A stretch of 59,824 nt of DNA from Candidatus Peregrinibacteria bacterium (GCA_016186175.1 JACPMB010000008.1:1-59824); one strand, 5' to 3'; positions 1-9,117 are shown, numbered from the stretch's first letter. Notes: generated by a model not told the origin, from the letters alone. Numbers and translations: made by a program.

Positions 1-1
1 G

Positions 2-220
2 GCGCATATCTGCATCGCCTTCGTGGCCTACGCCGTCTGGAAGGAGCTGGAGCGGCAACTGCAACGGAACGGGGTGCGCATGAGCGCCCGGCGCGCCGCG
101 GAATTAACACACACCATGTACGAGCTGGAGTACACGCTGCCACACGCGAAACGGATGGAGAAGCACATCCTCAAGCTGGATGCTGAGCAGCAGCTACTCC
201 ACGATGCCGTTCATAGGTGA
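2..220 (+). CDS. transposase, C-terminal fragment (IS1634/IS4-like)
   Basis: The reading frame is open from the left edge and ends at a TGA, so only the last ~72 residues are present. The segment resembles the tail of DDE transposases of the IS4/IS1634 type: a hydrophobic strand (HICIAFVAYAVWKELE) followed by a short helical tail rich in E, K and L. The catalytic residues would lie upstream, outside the window. It marks the left border of an accessory region that also contains a recombinase. I cannot tell whether the full gene is intact. Confidence 0.55.
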   Translation, partial: AHICIAFVAYAVWKELERQLQRNGVRMSARRAAELTHTMYELEYTLPHAKRMEKHILKLDAEQQLLHDAVHR

Positions 221-594
221 GGGTGCTGCAATGTTGAAGTCAGGAAAAAGCTGCGTAATTTTGCTAATCTACTCACAAAATGGGTCATCATCCGATGGCC
301 CGTTTTGTTATGCTTCCGACTTCGTGGATCTTTGAACGATGCCAAATCGCTCACGAAGAAGGTTGATAAGGAAAGTGATTCTCTTCTCTCCCTGATCATG
401 GATATCGACCGATATGATGCCTCGCGATCTGGTTGTGTCGCAGCCGGTGATGTCCTGAATAAGACGTGCGTTTTTCCCGACATGAGCGCCCTCTGGAAGC
501 TGGATGTGCAGCATAGGGAGAGTAAGGAAGAAAATGGCGGGGTGCATGGTGAGGATTTTCCACAAATAGGTCAATCAGGCGCCTACTGCATGCT
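221..594. other. intergenic stretch without a convincing gene
   Basis: This 374-bp stretch between the transposase tail and the aminotransferase holds one clear terminator-like hairpin near its left end. Open frames exist on both strands, but none starts with a ribosome-binding site or promoter-like hexamer, and none has a recognisable protein pattern. I see nothing else in it. Confidence 0.5.
277..306. terminator. bidirectional terminator-like hairpin
   Basis: A 13-bp inverted repeat (AAAATGGGTCATC against GATGGCCCGTTTT, with two G:U pairs) closes a 4-nt loop and has A- and T-runs at its ends. It could end the transposase transcript from the left. Confidence 0.6.
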
Positions 595-1764
595 TTACGA
601 AGGAATGACCCTTCGAATCTTCTCGGCCAGCTCTGGGATTCGAGACAGGGGCACACCCGCAATATTGATTCGCCCATCATCAAGAAGAAATACCTTCTGC
701 TCATGTCTCAATCGTTCAATTTCCTGCTGACTAATCGGTAAACGCGCAAATAATCCGTTGCCTTGTAATGCAGCGACAAAACGATCCATGCCAAGAAGCT
801 CTTTGAGCAGTTGCCGTTTCGCTGTAAGCAGAGAGCGTATATTGCGAAGTTCCGACCGCCATTCTGCCTGCAATCTCTGTTGCACTATCGCGACCAATGC
901 CTGTCCGGGGGTAGGTGCGGCAGATTGCAACTCACTGCTGATGTCCGAGTAGTGACCTTCAATAATGTGTCGTGTGGATTCGTCCGGTGCAATTGCCGCT
1001 GCAAGCCCTGTTCTATAACCGTAAATACTGTGATTTTTGGATGCAGACCACGCAATGAACGCCTCCACATTTTTTTGGCTGAACAGTTCCACGGGAAAAG
1101 CATCCTGTTCGGGCTCGGAAACGAATCCTTGGTACGCAAAATCCAAGAAAGCGATTGCGTTGTATTCCTCCAGCAAACTGGCCATTTCCTCCCATTGCTG
1201 ACGCGTAAAATCCAGACCGGTCGGATTTTGTCCTCCGACTTGCAACAGCACCGCAGCTTGCCCACGTGTTTTCTGCAATGCGTCATGAATATGCTCCAGA
1301 GTCGGCGTGCCGTTTAGAATGTACTCCGTGCTCCGTAACTCCACTTCCGCACCCCTGCACAGATCAACGTGATTCCCCCATGCTGGAGTCGGCAAGATCA
1401 TGATGGGCTTTGAAACTAGCCTTTTAAGAAGCTGTAGATTCGTATGCAGTGCACCCTGTCCTCCAGCGGTAGAAAAGCTCGCCAATCGATTCTGATCGGA
1501 GGGGAGAAGAAGAGCGTGTATAGATTGCCGGTAATCCTCCCGACCCAAGATGGGGGGATAGGAAAAATCTCTTGGCTGCAATTCACTTACGCGCAATTGT
1601 TCGGCACGCTGAGTCGAATCGAGCAATAAAGGCGATCCTTCCTCGTCCATGCAAACACCAATTGTTGCATCGATGGCGTTAGTCCCCGATGCTCTTGCCA
1701 GCTTTGAGGCAGCAAAAATGGGATCGGGTTTGGGCACTGGAAGTGATGACAGGCGATTGTTCAT
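595..1764 (-). CDS. class I aminotransferase (aspartate/aromatic type)
   Basis: A 389-residue fold-type I PLP aminotransferase of the AspC/TyrB-like family. The PLP lysine is K243 in a typical S-x-S-K-N motif (SASKNHSIYGYRTG). N180 (GGQNPTG) and D208 (FLDFAYQG) match the residues that contact the cofactor. The expected reaction is transfer of an amino group between an amino acid and a 2-oxoacid; substrate cannot be read from sequence. I chose the ATG at 1764 because a TATTAT hexamer lies 5 nt upstream and the conserved region begins soon after; an in-frame extension to 1884 looks non-homologous. It is divergent from argS, sharing a ~150-bp intergenic region, and may be co-regulated with that operon. 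Confidence 0.85.
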   Translation of the reverse strand: MNNRLSSLPVPKPDPIFAASKLARASGTNAIDATIGVCMDEEGSPLLLDSTQRAEQLRVSELQPRDFSYPPILGREDYRQSIHALLLPSDQNRLASFSTAGGQGALHTNLQLLKRLVSKPIMILPTPAWGNHVDLCRGAEVELRSTEYILNGTPTLEHIHDALQKTRGQAAVLLQVGGQNPTGLDFTRQQWEEMASLLEEYNAIAFLDFAYQGFVSEPEQDAFPVELFSQKNVEAFIAWSASKNHSIYGYRTGLAAAIAPDESTRHIIEGHYSDISSELQSAAPTPGQALVAIVQQRLQAEWRSELRNIRSLLTAKRQLLKELLGMDRFVAALQGNGLFARLPISQQEIERLRHEQKVFLLDDGRINIAGVPLSRIPELAEKIRRVIPS

Positions 1765-1914
1765 GATTGATAATATCGCAATAAAAATGATCTTGTGCAA
1801 GTAATCCTCGTATAGTAAAGTTCGCGTTCGAGCTGGAATCAATTCCTTTTTATTTAATTCTAGATTTTGAATATGGAGAAACACGACTCAGAAAAAATTG
1901 GTGAAGGAGAAAAG

Positions 1915-3921
1915 ATGGAAGGACAGGTAGCCACCAGGCACGATCAAAAAGTCGTGACTCATGGTGTCGGTGAAGTTCACGAAGAAGCCACCGAGGTGAT
2001 TGGCAATGCCCTGCTTGCACGCAACAGACAACTCGGCGCACAGGTGCTCGAAACTCTTGCTCAGCGTAAAAGTGAAACAGTGGAGAGACATCTGCCTCCT
2101 CTTTCGCAATACGCATTACCCCAACTGGAAGCACAACTGCAGGCGTTATTGGTAACAAAAGGATACGAGGGAGCACAACTTAGCTTGACCGTTCCCCCTT
2201 CGTCGGCACCTGGAGCGGCAGAAACCGACCTTTGTTGTAACGTTGCTCAAACAGCACGCCGTTTGAAGCGAAATCCAATCGAATTCGCAGCAGAGGTGGC
2301 TGAATTGTTCAGAGAAAATGCGCGGATTGCATCGGTCACAACTGCTGGGCCTTTCGTAAATATTCAACTGAATCATTCGGAATTTGCGCCAGCCGTGCTA
2401 GGTCAGATTCAAGAGAACGGTGAGGGATACGGCTCATACAACGAAGGGAATGGCGATGTCGTGCTTGTAGATTACTCGGCACCAAACGTAGCCAAGAACA
2501 TGACGGTCGCTCATTTGCGATCAACAATCATTGGTCATTCTCTTTCAAATTTACATGCGGCAGCAGGGTACACACCTCTGCGTATTAATCACTTAGGTGA
2601 TTGGGGTACACAGTTCGGAAAGATTATCTATCAGTACAGGAAAGAGATTGCTCAAGAGGGGGACGTCTTCCTTCAGCGTCTTGAGGCAAACCCGACTACG
2701 GTCCTCCTGGAAATTTATCGGAAATTTGTAGCTGCCGAAAAGGAGGATCATCAGGCAGTTGAAGATGCCCGTGGGATATTCTTACAGCTCGAACAGGGCG
2801 ATCCTGAGCTTACTGCATTGTGGCAGAAATTTTTGGCATGGAGCATCAAGGATTTTGAAGAAGTCTATAAAAGATTGGATATAGAGTTCGACGCAGTGCA
2901 GGGAGAAAGTTTTTATGAGGATCGCATGGCTGCTGCCGTGGAAGAAGGATTGCAAAAAGGAGCGCTTCGCAGGAATGAAGAAGGTGCTGTCGTCTTCCCA
3001 GGACAACCCCTGTACGATCCGTCGAGCAAAAAAATCAATGAGAAAATTATGAAAGGCAAGGACGAGCAATACAGAGATGAGGTCATCCTTAAGCCCACAG
3101 GAGGCACTGTCTATCTCACCCGTGATTTGGCAGCCATTCGTTATCGAACGCAAGAATTGGGAGCAAAAAAGATTCTCTATGTCATTGGCAAAGAGCAGCA
3201 AAAGCACTGCCTAATGTTGTTTGCGATGGCTGAGCAACTCGGTTACATCAAGCGCGGTCAGGCCGAACATATTTCGTTTGGCCACCTCAACGTTGATGGG
3301 AGAAAAATGAAATCACGAGGTGGAAAAATGGCATTGCTTACCGATGTATTGAATGAGTCGATTGAGGCAGCTGGTGCAGTGATTGCCAAAAAAAACACCG
3401 GCGAGGGAAGCGAATCGGAAGCTGTACCTTTGGCGACTGATGCTCAACAGGAAACGGCGCGGCAAGTTGGAATCAGCGCGGTCATCTTCAATGATTTGCG
3501 CCAAGATAGAACGCGGGACATCGAATTCGTTCCCGATGCTGCTCAGCACGTTGAATCGGGCCAGAGCCCTTACCTGCAATACACGTATTGTCGTCTGAAG
3601 GCTATTATGGAGAAGGTCGGAGATGTGGGTAACGTGGATCGAACGCCCGAGCAACTTTCGGCCATGGAGAGGGAAATTCTTGTCGAGCTTTCCATGTTCC
3701 CAAGCGTGATTCAGGAAGCGGTTACCAATAATGCTCCTCATCGCATCGCAACGTATATGACGGATTTGTGCCAACTGATCAATAACTTCTATACAACCCA
3801 TCCGGTAGCCAAAGCTGAGGGTGACAGTCAATCATTCCGATTGGCTCTCGTCACGGCATGCCAGCGTGTGCTTCAAAATGCAGCACATCTCCTGCACATC
3901 GATTTGCCTGATCGAATGTAA
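1915..3921 (+). CDS. argS: arginyl-tRNA synthetase
   Basis: Class I aminoacyl-tRNA synthetase that charges tRNA-Arg. At 668 residues it is longer than the usual ~560 because of an N-terminal extension of about 60 residues. The HIGH-equivalent is VAHLRS near residue 200, the KMSKS-equivalent is KMKSRGG near residue 464, and the C-terminus has the typical ArgS ending (DLPDRM). I chose the ATG at 1915 because a strong Shine-Dalgarno (AAGGAG, 5 nt spacing) precedes it; in-frame TTG/ATG codons at 1867 and 1873 are alternatives. This is one of few clear ribosome-binding sites in the window. It leads a run with the M20 enzyme 12 nt downstream. It may be the only ArgS of the cell or a paralogue tied to the island; the window cannot decide. 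Confidence 0.95.
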   Translation: MEGQVATRHDQKVVTHGVGEVHEEATEVIGNALLARNRQLGAQVLETLAQRKSETVERHLPPLSQYALPQLEAQLQALLVTKGYEGAQLSLTVPPSSAPGAAETDLCCNVAQTARRLKRNPIEFAAEVAELFRENARIASVTTAGPFVNIQLNHSEFAPAVLGQIQENGEGYGSYNEGNGDVVLVDYSAPNVAKNMTVAHLRSTIIGHSLSNLHAAAGYTPLRINHLGDWGTQFGKIIYQYRKEIAQEGDVFLQRLEANPTTVLLEIYRKFVAAEKEDHQAVEDARGIFLQLEQGDPELTALWQKFLAWSIKDFEEVYKRLDIEFDAVQGESFYEDRMAAAVEEGLQKGALRRNEEGAVVFPGQPLYDPSSKKINEKIMKGKDEQYRDEVILKPTGGTVYLTRDLAAIRYRTQELGAKKILYVIGKEQQKHCLMLFAMAEQLGYIKRGQAEHISFGHLNVDGRKMKSRGGKMALLTDVLNESIEAAGAVIAKKNTGEGSESEAVPLATDAQQETARQVGISAVIFNDLRQDRTRDIEFVPDAAQHVESGQSPYLQYTYCRLKAIMEKVGDVGNVDRTPEQLSAMEREILVELSMFPSVIQEAVTNNAPHRIATYMTDLCQLINNFYTTHPVAKAEGDSQSFRLALVTACQRVLQNAAHLLHIDLPDRM

Positions 3922-3933
3922 TCCTCAATTCTC

Positions 3934-5169
3934 ATGAGCAAAGCAGCACCCCACCTTTCGCATCCCGAATATTCAGTCGCACGCGAACTGATGTCGACGA
4001 TGGTAGAAAACAGCCAACGTCCAGGCGAAGGCAATGAGGCATTTATGCAGGCGATGTCGGCGATATTGAAGAAGTACCCATTGCCATTTACTCAGCACCA
4101 AGACCCTGCCTACAACAATCGCTCTATCATGGCGGTTGATGTAGGTGATCCCGAGGGTGAACAGGTTTTGGCGACAGTCAGTCATAGTGATGTCGTCGGT
4201 GTTGATGGTCAGCATTGGTCCAGCATGCCTTGGAAGTTGCGTGAAACCGATGAGATGTGGTTTGGACGCGGAACGTGCGATACCCATGGAACAGGAGTCA
4301 GTATGTTGCTCGCTGGGTTGCGACCAGAAGTACAAAGAAAGCTTCTACAAGCACGCAAGAAAGTCACAATCATTTTTAGCTATGACGAAGAGGCAGCGTC
4401 GGCGGAATTTTCCATGAGAGGCGCACGAATGGCTGCCGGACTTCTTGGTACCGAATCAGTCATCAAAACGAAGAATTTCGTCGCAGGTGAACCCACTGAG
4501 CTGGACGGCATAATCACACCCATGCGCGCGCACAAAGGAAGGCTTCTCGCACATTTTAGAGTGAAAGCCCCGCATGCTGGCCATGTGTCGAACACCTCTC
4601 AGAATGCTTTTATGGCTGGATCGAGTATCGTTCATGAAATCGGGGAATATGGGCGCATGCTTCATTATGGAAGCAGACGTGACGCCGAGGCCCAAATCTT
4701 CGATCCTCCCTATTCTACGGTCCAAGTTTCTGCAGGGGAGGTGAAGACAGGCGATTATTCAACGGCCCCACAGAATGCTCGTTTCACGTTGGATATGAGA
4801 ACGCTCCCCTTCGTACATCGATTGCGTGTGGATGAAATGATCGATTTGATTACCTCTCAAAAACTGCATGGCGGCGAAGAAGCCACGATAGAGATTGTGA
4901 AAGATGGAGAGGGATCAATGACTCCTGCTGATGCGCTGATTGTGAGGATTGCGGAGGCAGTGACCGGCCAAACTGCGCGGGGATTCAACGGCGGGGACGA
5001 AGGCCGCATTTTCAGAAACAGCGCGAACATGGAAGGTGTTACAATGGGGCCGGGTGATCTGGTTTACGCTCATCAACCTGACGAGCGCATCCGCATCGCT
5101 TCAATTTTTACTGGTGCTGATGTCTACAGCAAATTATTCCTGCGATCCGCAGGCTTACCCCTCGAATGA
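3934..5169 (+). CDS. M20 family metallo-amidohydrolase (ArgE/DapE/LysK-like)
   Basis: A 411-residue zinc hydrolase of the M20 family, which removes acyl groups from amino acids or cleaves dipeptides. Metal and catalytic residues are visible: H84 and D86 (SHSDVV), the bridging aspartate D116 (GRGTCDTHG), the catalytic pair E152-E153 (DEEAAS), a later acidic ligand region (AGEPTEL) and a C-terminal histidine (YAHQPDE). The lid domain carries the usual conserved segment around KAPHAGH. It starts 12 nt after argS and its stop lies 1 nt before the next start, so co-transcription is very likely. Neighbouring PLP enzymes suggest an N-acylated amino acid or dipeptide substrate, but this is inference. 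Confidence 0.85.
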   Translation: MSKAAPHLSHPEYSVARELMSTMVENSQRPGEGNEAFMQAMSAILKKYPLPFTQHQDPAYNNRSIMAVDVGDPEGEQVLATVSHSDVVGVDGQHWSSMPWKLRETDEMWFGRGTCDTHGTGVSMLLAGLRPEVQRKLLQARKKVTIIFSYDEEAASAEFSMRGARMAAGLLGTESVIKTKNFVAGEPTELDGIITPMRAHKGRLLAHFRVKAPHAGHVSNTSQNAFMAGSSIVHEIGEYGRMLHYGSRRDAEAQIFDPPYSTVQVSAGEVKTGDYSTAPQNARFTLDMRTLPFVHRLRVDEMIDLITSQKLHGGEEATIEIVKDGEGSMTPADALIVRIAEAVTGQTARGFNGGDEGRIFRNSANMEGVTMGPGDLVYAHQPDERIRIASIFTGADVYSKLFLRSAGLPLE

Positions 5170-5170
5170 T

Positions 5171-6142
5171 ATGGCCATCGAAAGCAAACCTGATGAAACA
5201 GCATCAGTCACCAATGGCAACGGTGCCGAAATGCCGATTCTTACGCGATTCAATCAGCAATTCTTTCTGAAACGAGTGAATCACGTTGTCCTCCAAGCCA
5301 ATCATTACAACGGAGCTCTTTCCACCGTCTGGGAAAAGATTGAGCAAGAAAATGCAGGCCGCGTTCCCGAAGAGCCAATCAAATCAGATATCATTGAACA
5401 CGACAGCGAATCAGCCATGCATATCGATCAGTTGCAACAGCGCATCAGAAATGCAGGAATTCTTAATGTTGTTTTAGAAGCAGCACATGCCTATGCCTAT
5501 CAAAGCATGGATGATGACGATTTTGTACGCTCTATGGAATTCCAATATGAGGAAACCAACAAACTCGCCGCTCTTCTCATGCAGCAAAGGGTACGAATGA
5601 CCCGCGTCTTATTCATCGACAATTACAACCATAATCCTGCTTCGGGCATTCGGGAGGATAATCTGGATATTGAAAAATACCTCACGTTTGCGAAGGATCA
5701 CGGTTTCCCTCCTGATTATCTAATCTGGGAAGCAGATATGGCACCTCTGGCCAAAGCAATGATCGAATATATGCAGAAATATCAGTCGCTCGTGGTTGAA
5801 AAGGAGAACGGAGACAACGGGAACGAAAGGAAACTTCATCTCGATCACAGAGGCATTGAATTGTTTTCTCCCGAAAAGGATAAAGTAAGCTGCGCTGCCT
5901 TGGATACAGCTCTTTCCCTCGTCAAATATCAATATCTTGGACAGGGCATCGCAAACATCCTCCCAAAGCGGCAGGTTGGAAATGAATTTAGTTTTCGTGG
6001 CCAACAGAAGAAAGTCCGCCAGATTTTGATGGATCACTTGGGAGTCCGTGTCATGCCCTTCTTCAATATTTTCACTTCCGAAACTGAAGACGATCCCCAT
6101 TCTTCTGGCGCACACAATGCCTTCCGCAAAAAGCCTCGTTGA
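5171..6142 (+). CDS. unrecognised 323-residue protein in the argS/PLP operon
   Basis: I do not recognise this family. The protein is soluble in appearance, mixed alpha/beta, with no signal peptide or membrane segment. Conserved-looking islands are RVLFIDNYNHNP near residue 145, PPDYLIWEADM near 180, and a C-terminal block containing SCAALDTALSLVKYQYLG and RGQQKKVRQILMDHLG. The start ATG lies 1 nt after the M20 stop, and its end overlaps the following PLP-enzyme gene by 26 bp, so it is an integral operon member. A longer in-frame start at 5036 would overlap the M20 gene and is unlikely. Its partners suggest a role in amino-acid chemistry, for example ligation or transfer; I assign no function. 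Confidence 0.7.
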   Translation: MAIESKPDETASVTNGNGAEMPILTRFNQQFFLKRVNHVVLQANHYNGALSTVWEKIEQENAGRVPEEPIKSDIIEHDSESAMHIDQLQQRIRNAGILNVVLEAAHAYAYQSMDDDDFVRSMEFQYEETNKLAALLMQQRVRMTRVLFIDNYNHNPASGIREDNLDIEKYLTFAKDHGFPPDYLIWEADMAPLAKAMIEYMQKYQSLVVEKENGDNGNERKLHLDHRGIELFSPEKDKVSCAALDTALSLVKYQYLGQGIANILPKRQVGNEFSFRGQQKKVRQILMDHLGVRVMPFFNIFTSETEDDPHSSGAHNAFRKKPR

Positions 6143-7259
6143 ATACGAGGAATTGACCACCGGCTCACGCGCATTTGATATGCGGTCGCTTCCTATCGCA
6201 AGAAAGGGCTATGACTCGTGCATCGCCCACATGCCAAAACCCGAACGATTATTCGATGTGGGCAAGCATGGTATTTCTCGGTATTTATCAGTATTGCCAG
6301 TGGGAGAAATTCTAATCTCACTGGGGGAGGGAGAAACACCGCTTATCCAATCGAAGGTGTTTTCAAATCTTCTCATTAAAAACGAAGGCATGAATCCGAC
6401 GGGAAGCTTCAAGGATCGCGAGAGCGCCCTGACCCTTGCGTATGCACAGGAACAGGGCTGGAAAGAGCTTGCCATTGCCTCATCGGGAAATGCCGCCCTT
6501 TCTGGAGCGTTGTATGCGCGCCTCTATGGAATACACATGACGTGCTACATTCCGAAGAACACATCGAAGGGAAAATTGCAGATGATTGAATTGTTTGGCG
6601 GACGTTCTCACGAAGTAGGGCAGGATTACGAGGAGTCGTATCACTATCTTTTGGATAATCTCCCTACTGGCTCGATTAATATCACTTCTGGTGCATTCTC
6701 ACTACGTTCCGAGGGAGCCAAGACTATTGCCTACGAAATTTGGGAAGATATGGGTTCAGTGCCTGATGCAGTGATCTGCTGTGCGGGAAACGGCTCGGCA
6801 CTGGCCTCTATTTACCATGGATTTGCCGAATTGAAAGAATGGGGATTCACCGACAAAGTGCCCGCGATGATTTGCGTGCAGATCAAAGGAGCAGATCCAA
6901 TCAATCAGGCATGGAAACGCGATGAATGGATAAGAGTTTTGGATGATATTCCTGCCTCAGAATGTGAGGCTATCGTGGCGAAAGAATCGTTTTGTTGTGC
7001 CAAAGCCGTCCATGCCCTGCGTGAGAGTGGCGGTTTCGGGATCTCCGTGACCGACGATCAGGTGATCAGCGGTTTACAGCACGCTGTTGAACGAGAAGGT
7101 ATTTTGCCTGAATTCTCTTCCGCCAGTGTCTTTGCGGCATTTTTGGAGAATACCGAGAGAATCGCTAAGCTCGGCGAGAAGATCGTCATCATTAACACAG
7201 GCAATGGACTCAAAGAAATTGATCTATTAAGCAAGTTTTTGAATAGCAGTGGATTGTAA
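6117..7259 (+). CDS. threonine-synthase-like PLP enzyme (fold type II)
   Basis: A 380-residue fold-type II PLP enzyme. The Schiff-base lysine is K99 in NPTGSFKDRES and the cofactor-binding asparagine follows in ASSGNAALSGA, both typical of threonine synthase and relatives. Classical threonine synthase converts O-phosphohomoserine to threonine. Related enzymes make diaminopropionate or act as dehydratases, so the substrate is open. The ATG at 6117 overlaps the previous gene by 26 bp in another frame. No other threonine-pathway gene is visible in the window, which makes a stand-alone biosynthetic role for this operon more likely than a standard pathway. It is the last gene before the recombinase on the opposite strand. 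Confidence 0.85.
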   Translation: MPSAKSLVEYEELTTGSRAFDMRSLPIARKGYDSCIAHMPKPERLFDVGKHGISRYLSVLPVGEILISLGEGETPLIQSKVFSNLLIKNEGMNPTGSFKDRESALTLAYAQEQGWKELAIASSGNAALSGALYARLYGIHMTCYIPKNTSKGKLQMIELFGGRSHEVGQDYEESYHYLLDNLPTGSINITSGAFSLRSEGAKTIAYEIWEDMGSVPDAVICCAGNGSALASIYHGFAELKEWGFTDKVPAMICVQIKGADPINQAWKRDEWIRVLDDIPASECEAIVAKESFCCAKAVHALRESGGFGISVTDDQVISGLQHAVEREGILPEFSSASVFAAFLENTERIAKLGEKIVIINTGNGLKEIDLLSKFLNSSGL

Positions 7260-7266
7260 TATTTCC

Positions 7267-7731
7267 TCAAATGGATTTTTCTTGCTGCGTCAGGTAAATA
7301 GAGCCATTTTTCAGCAATATTTTGCTTGTGAAAGACGCAAGCAGCTCCCGTTTCTCCGTCATCGTCCCGTTTGTGAGAAGATATTCCACGTACTTTCTCT
7401 GATTAATCTTCTGTGCCTTCTGCTGGTCGGTGACGCCTAGAACGTCCAACGCGAAGCGGGAGAACCGCTTGAATTCATCGTCGATTTTCCGCTTCACTGC
7501 CGAGGCATTCAGGGAGAGGCCGTCGAGAATGTCGATAAGTTGTTTGATCAACTCTTCCTCTCGGATACCCGGTGCATGACACGCAATATTCCTTGAGTGG
7601 GTGCATCGATAGTAGACGTAGCTCTTCATGGAACCGTTCTTCATCTGCCTACGCTTCTCATCGGCAGTCACTCCTGATTTACAGTGTCCGCACGTCATGA
7701 GTCGCGTGAAGGCGAATTCCGTCACACCCAT
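7267..7731 (-). pseudogene. large serine recombinase, C-terminal part after a frameshift
   Basis: This 154-codon frame continues the recombinase encoded just upstream on the same strand. It starts with the conserved EFAFTRLMTCGHCKSG region, carries the zinc-ribbon cysteines (CGHC, then a later YYRC), and ends in a coiled-coil-like tail typical of large serine recombinases. It overlaps the N-terminal frame by 10 bp and is shifted by one base. Ordinary proteins of this family run without interruption across this point, so I read the pair as one gene broken by a one-base change. A sequencing error, or two separately translated pieces coupled at the overlap, are alternatives. Confidence 0.7.
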
Positions 7732-8606
7732 TCCCGCTCCTGCCCGGTGGAGAGGAAGTGCTGCACATCATCGAAGAGTTGCTGACTGATGAGCGGCTCG
7801 TGCGTTCCCTGATACCAATTGCCTCCACCTTTCGGATACTCGAACATGCCGTAGTAGAAGGGGTTGTTGAGAATCCTGTACACACCCGAGAGTGTTATCC
7901 GCTTGTCGCCTCGCGTCTTGAAATTCGCTTCCGTGTTCAGCCATTTGAGGAGCGTTCTGCCGCTTGCGCCTCGTTCCGCGACGAAACGGAAGAGCTGCTT
8001 GATCGTCGGAGCGCGGATTGGATCGATGACGATCTTGCCTTTGTTTCGGTCGAGACTCCGCTCATTCAAGTAGCCCAGAGGTGCAACACCCGGACGGACG
8101 TCCAGCTCGCATTTGTTCTTCAGTCCACGTTTCACATTGATCCCTCGGTTATCATTCTCCAATTTTGCCTGTGAGCAGAGAATCATGAGGAGGAATTTCT
8201 CGTTCGGAGAGTTTGTGAATTTCTGTCCGGTCGTTCGGATCTCCTTCAAGACTCCTTGGTCCATCAAATCAACCAATGATCCCAGATCACCAGCGTTTCT
8301 GCTCAGCCGATCCGGTGCCCACGTCACGATTCCCGTGAACACTCCACTTCGGATATCTGTCAGGAGCTGGCTGAAGACCGGACGTTGCCCGGAATCCTTT
8401 GCTGAATGGCTCTCACGCCGGATCTCGACGATGTCCAATCCGTCTCTTTTTGCGACCGCCATCATCTCTTTGACTTGGGAGTCGATGCTGAGCGCTTGCC
8501 GTTCATCGTCCTCGGAGGATTTTCTCGCGTAAAGGCAGTAGCGAATCGGCTCAGTCTCGCTGCTTGTTTTCTGTTGTTGTTCTTCCAATATTGCCGAAGG
8601 GTTCAT
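7722..8606 (-). pseudogene. large serine recombinase, N-terminal part (resolvase plus recombinase domains)
   Basis: Catalytic half of a site-specific serine recombinase. The resolvase domain starts with YCLYARKSSEDDERQ, S30 being the likely nucleophile, followed by VTWAPDRLSRNAGD with the active-site arginine. A recombinase domain follows (GYLNER, then SGVYRILNNPFYYG). The frame stops after QEREWV, exactly where the zinc-ribbon part resumes in another frame. I chose the ATG at 8606; an upstream TTG at 8714 would add 36 non-homologous residues and overlap the helicase remnant. Such enzymes integrate or excise mobile elements and invert DNA. Its presence supports the mobile nature of the neighbouring island, although the break suggests it is now inactive. 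Confidence 0.75.
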
Positions 8607-8710
8607 AGGGAAAGGGGTAAGAATGGACACGTCAAGCAATGCCGCTACACGCTCAAGAAGGCCAGGCAAAATCAACACAAGCAGCTCAATTTTCTCTGCA
8701 GTTAAACGCC

Positions 8711-9063
8711 TCAAAACATCGCCAATTGCCCTTCGGGGATAGATCGTTTTGCTTTACCCATTCTTTCCTGTCGGATTTCAATCTGAAGTGCTCGATAGGT
8801 ACGAAGGCGCTGGAAATGCATCCCTTTAAGCATGGGTACATCGAAATCCACGTAATCATAGACATGCGCATGTGACTTTCCCGGAACTGTTCTTTGTACT
8901 CGCCCGATGTACTGTACGAGCTTCCCCTTCCAAGAGAAAGGAGGAAGCTCTTGCCGATACCGGCTGCGCCGGTGAGGAAGACGTTCCCTTGGCGCTCAAG
9001 CACGTCGAGTCCTTTTGTTTGGCAACTCGTGAGCGCAGCCTGATTTGGAGAAGTTTTGTCCAT
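8711..9063 (-). pseudogene. helicase remnant: PIF1/RecD-like N-terminus joined to an SF2 helicase C-terminus
   Basis: The 5' part reads in one frame as the start of a PIF1/RecD-type helicase, with a Walker A motif in NVFLTGAAGIGKSFLL. Near 8925 homology jumps to another frame. That frame encodes the C-terminal end of a superfamily 2 helicase: motif VI QYIGRVQR, then HVYDYVDFDVPML and a basic tail ending in QLAMF and TGA at 8711. The two halves come from different helicase types and the frames do not match. This is therefore a deletion scar fusing two genes, not a working protein. A continuous 125-codon frame runs through it, but its second half is meaningless. Confidence 0.7.
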
Positions 9064-9105
9064 AGAATGGAGCGAATTTTAGCAGAATGTGAGATGGTTT
9101 TGTGC

Positions 9106-9111
9106 TATAAT
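9106..9111 (+). promoter_or_regulatory. extended -10 promoter of the 61-codon gene
   Basis: A perfect TATAAT preceded by TGC gives an extended -10 element. It ends 6 nt before the ATG at 9118, so transcription should start at or next to the start codon (leaderless). No good -35 is visible. Confidence 0.6.
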
Positions 9112-9117
9112 CATTCC

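Noticed and set aside
308-574. 88-codon minus-strand frame between transposase and aminotransferase
   Set aside because: No promoter-like hexamer, ribosome-binding site or recognisable domain.
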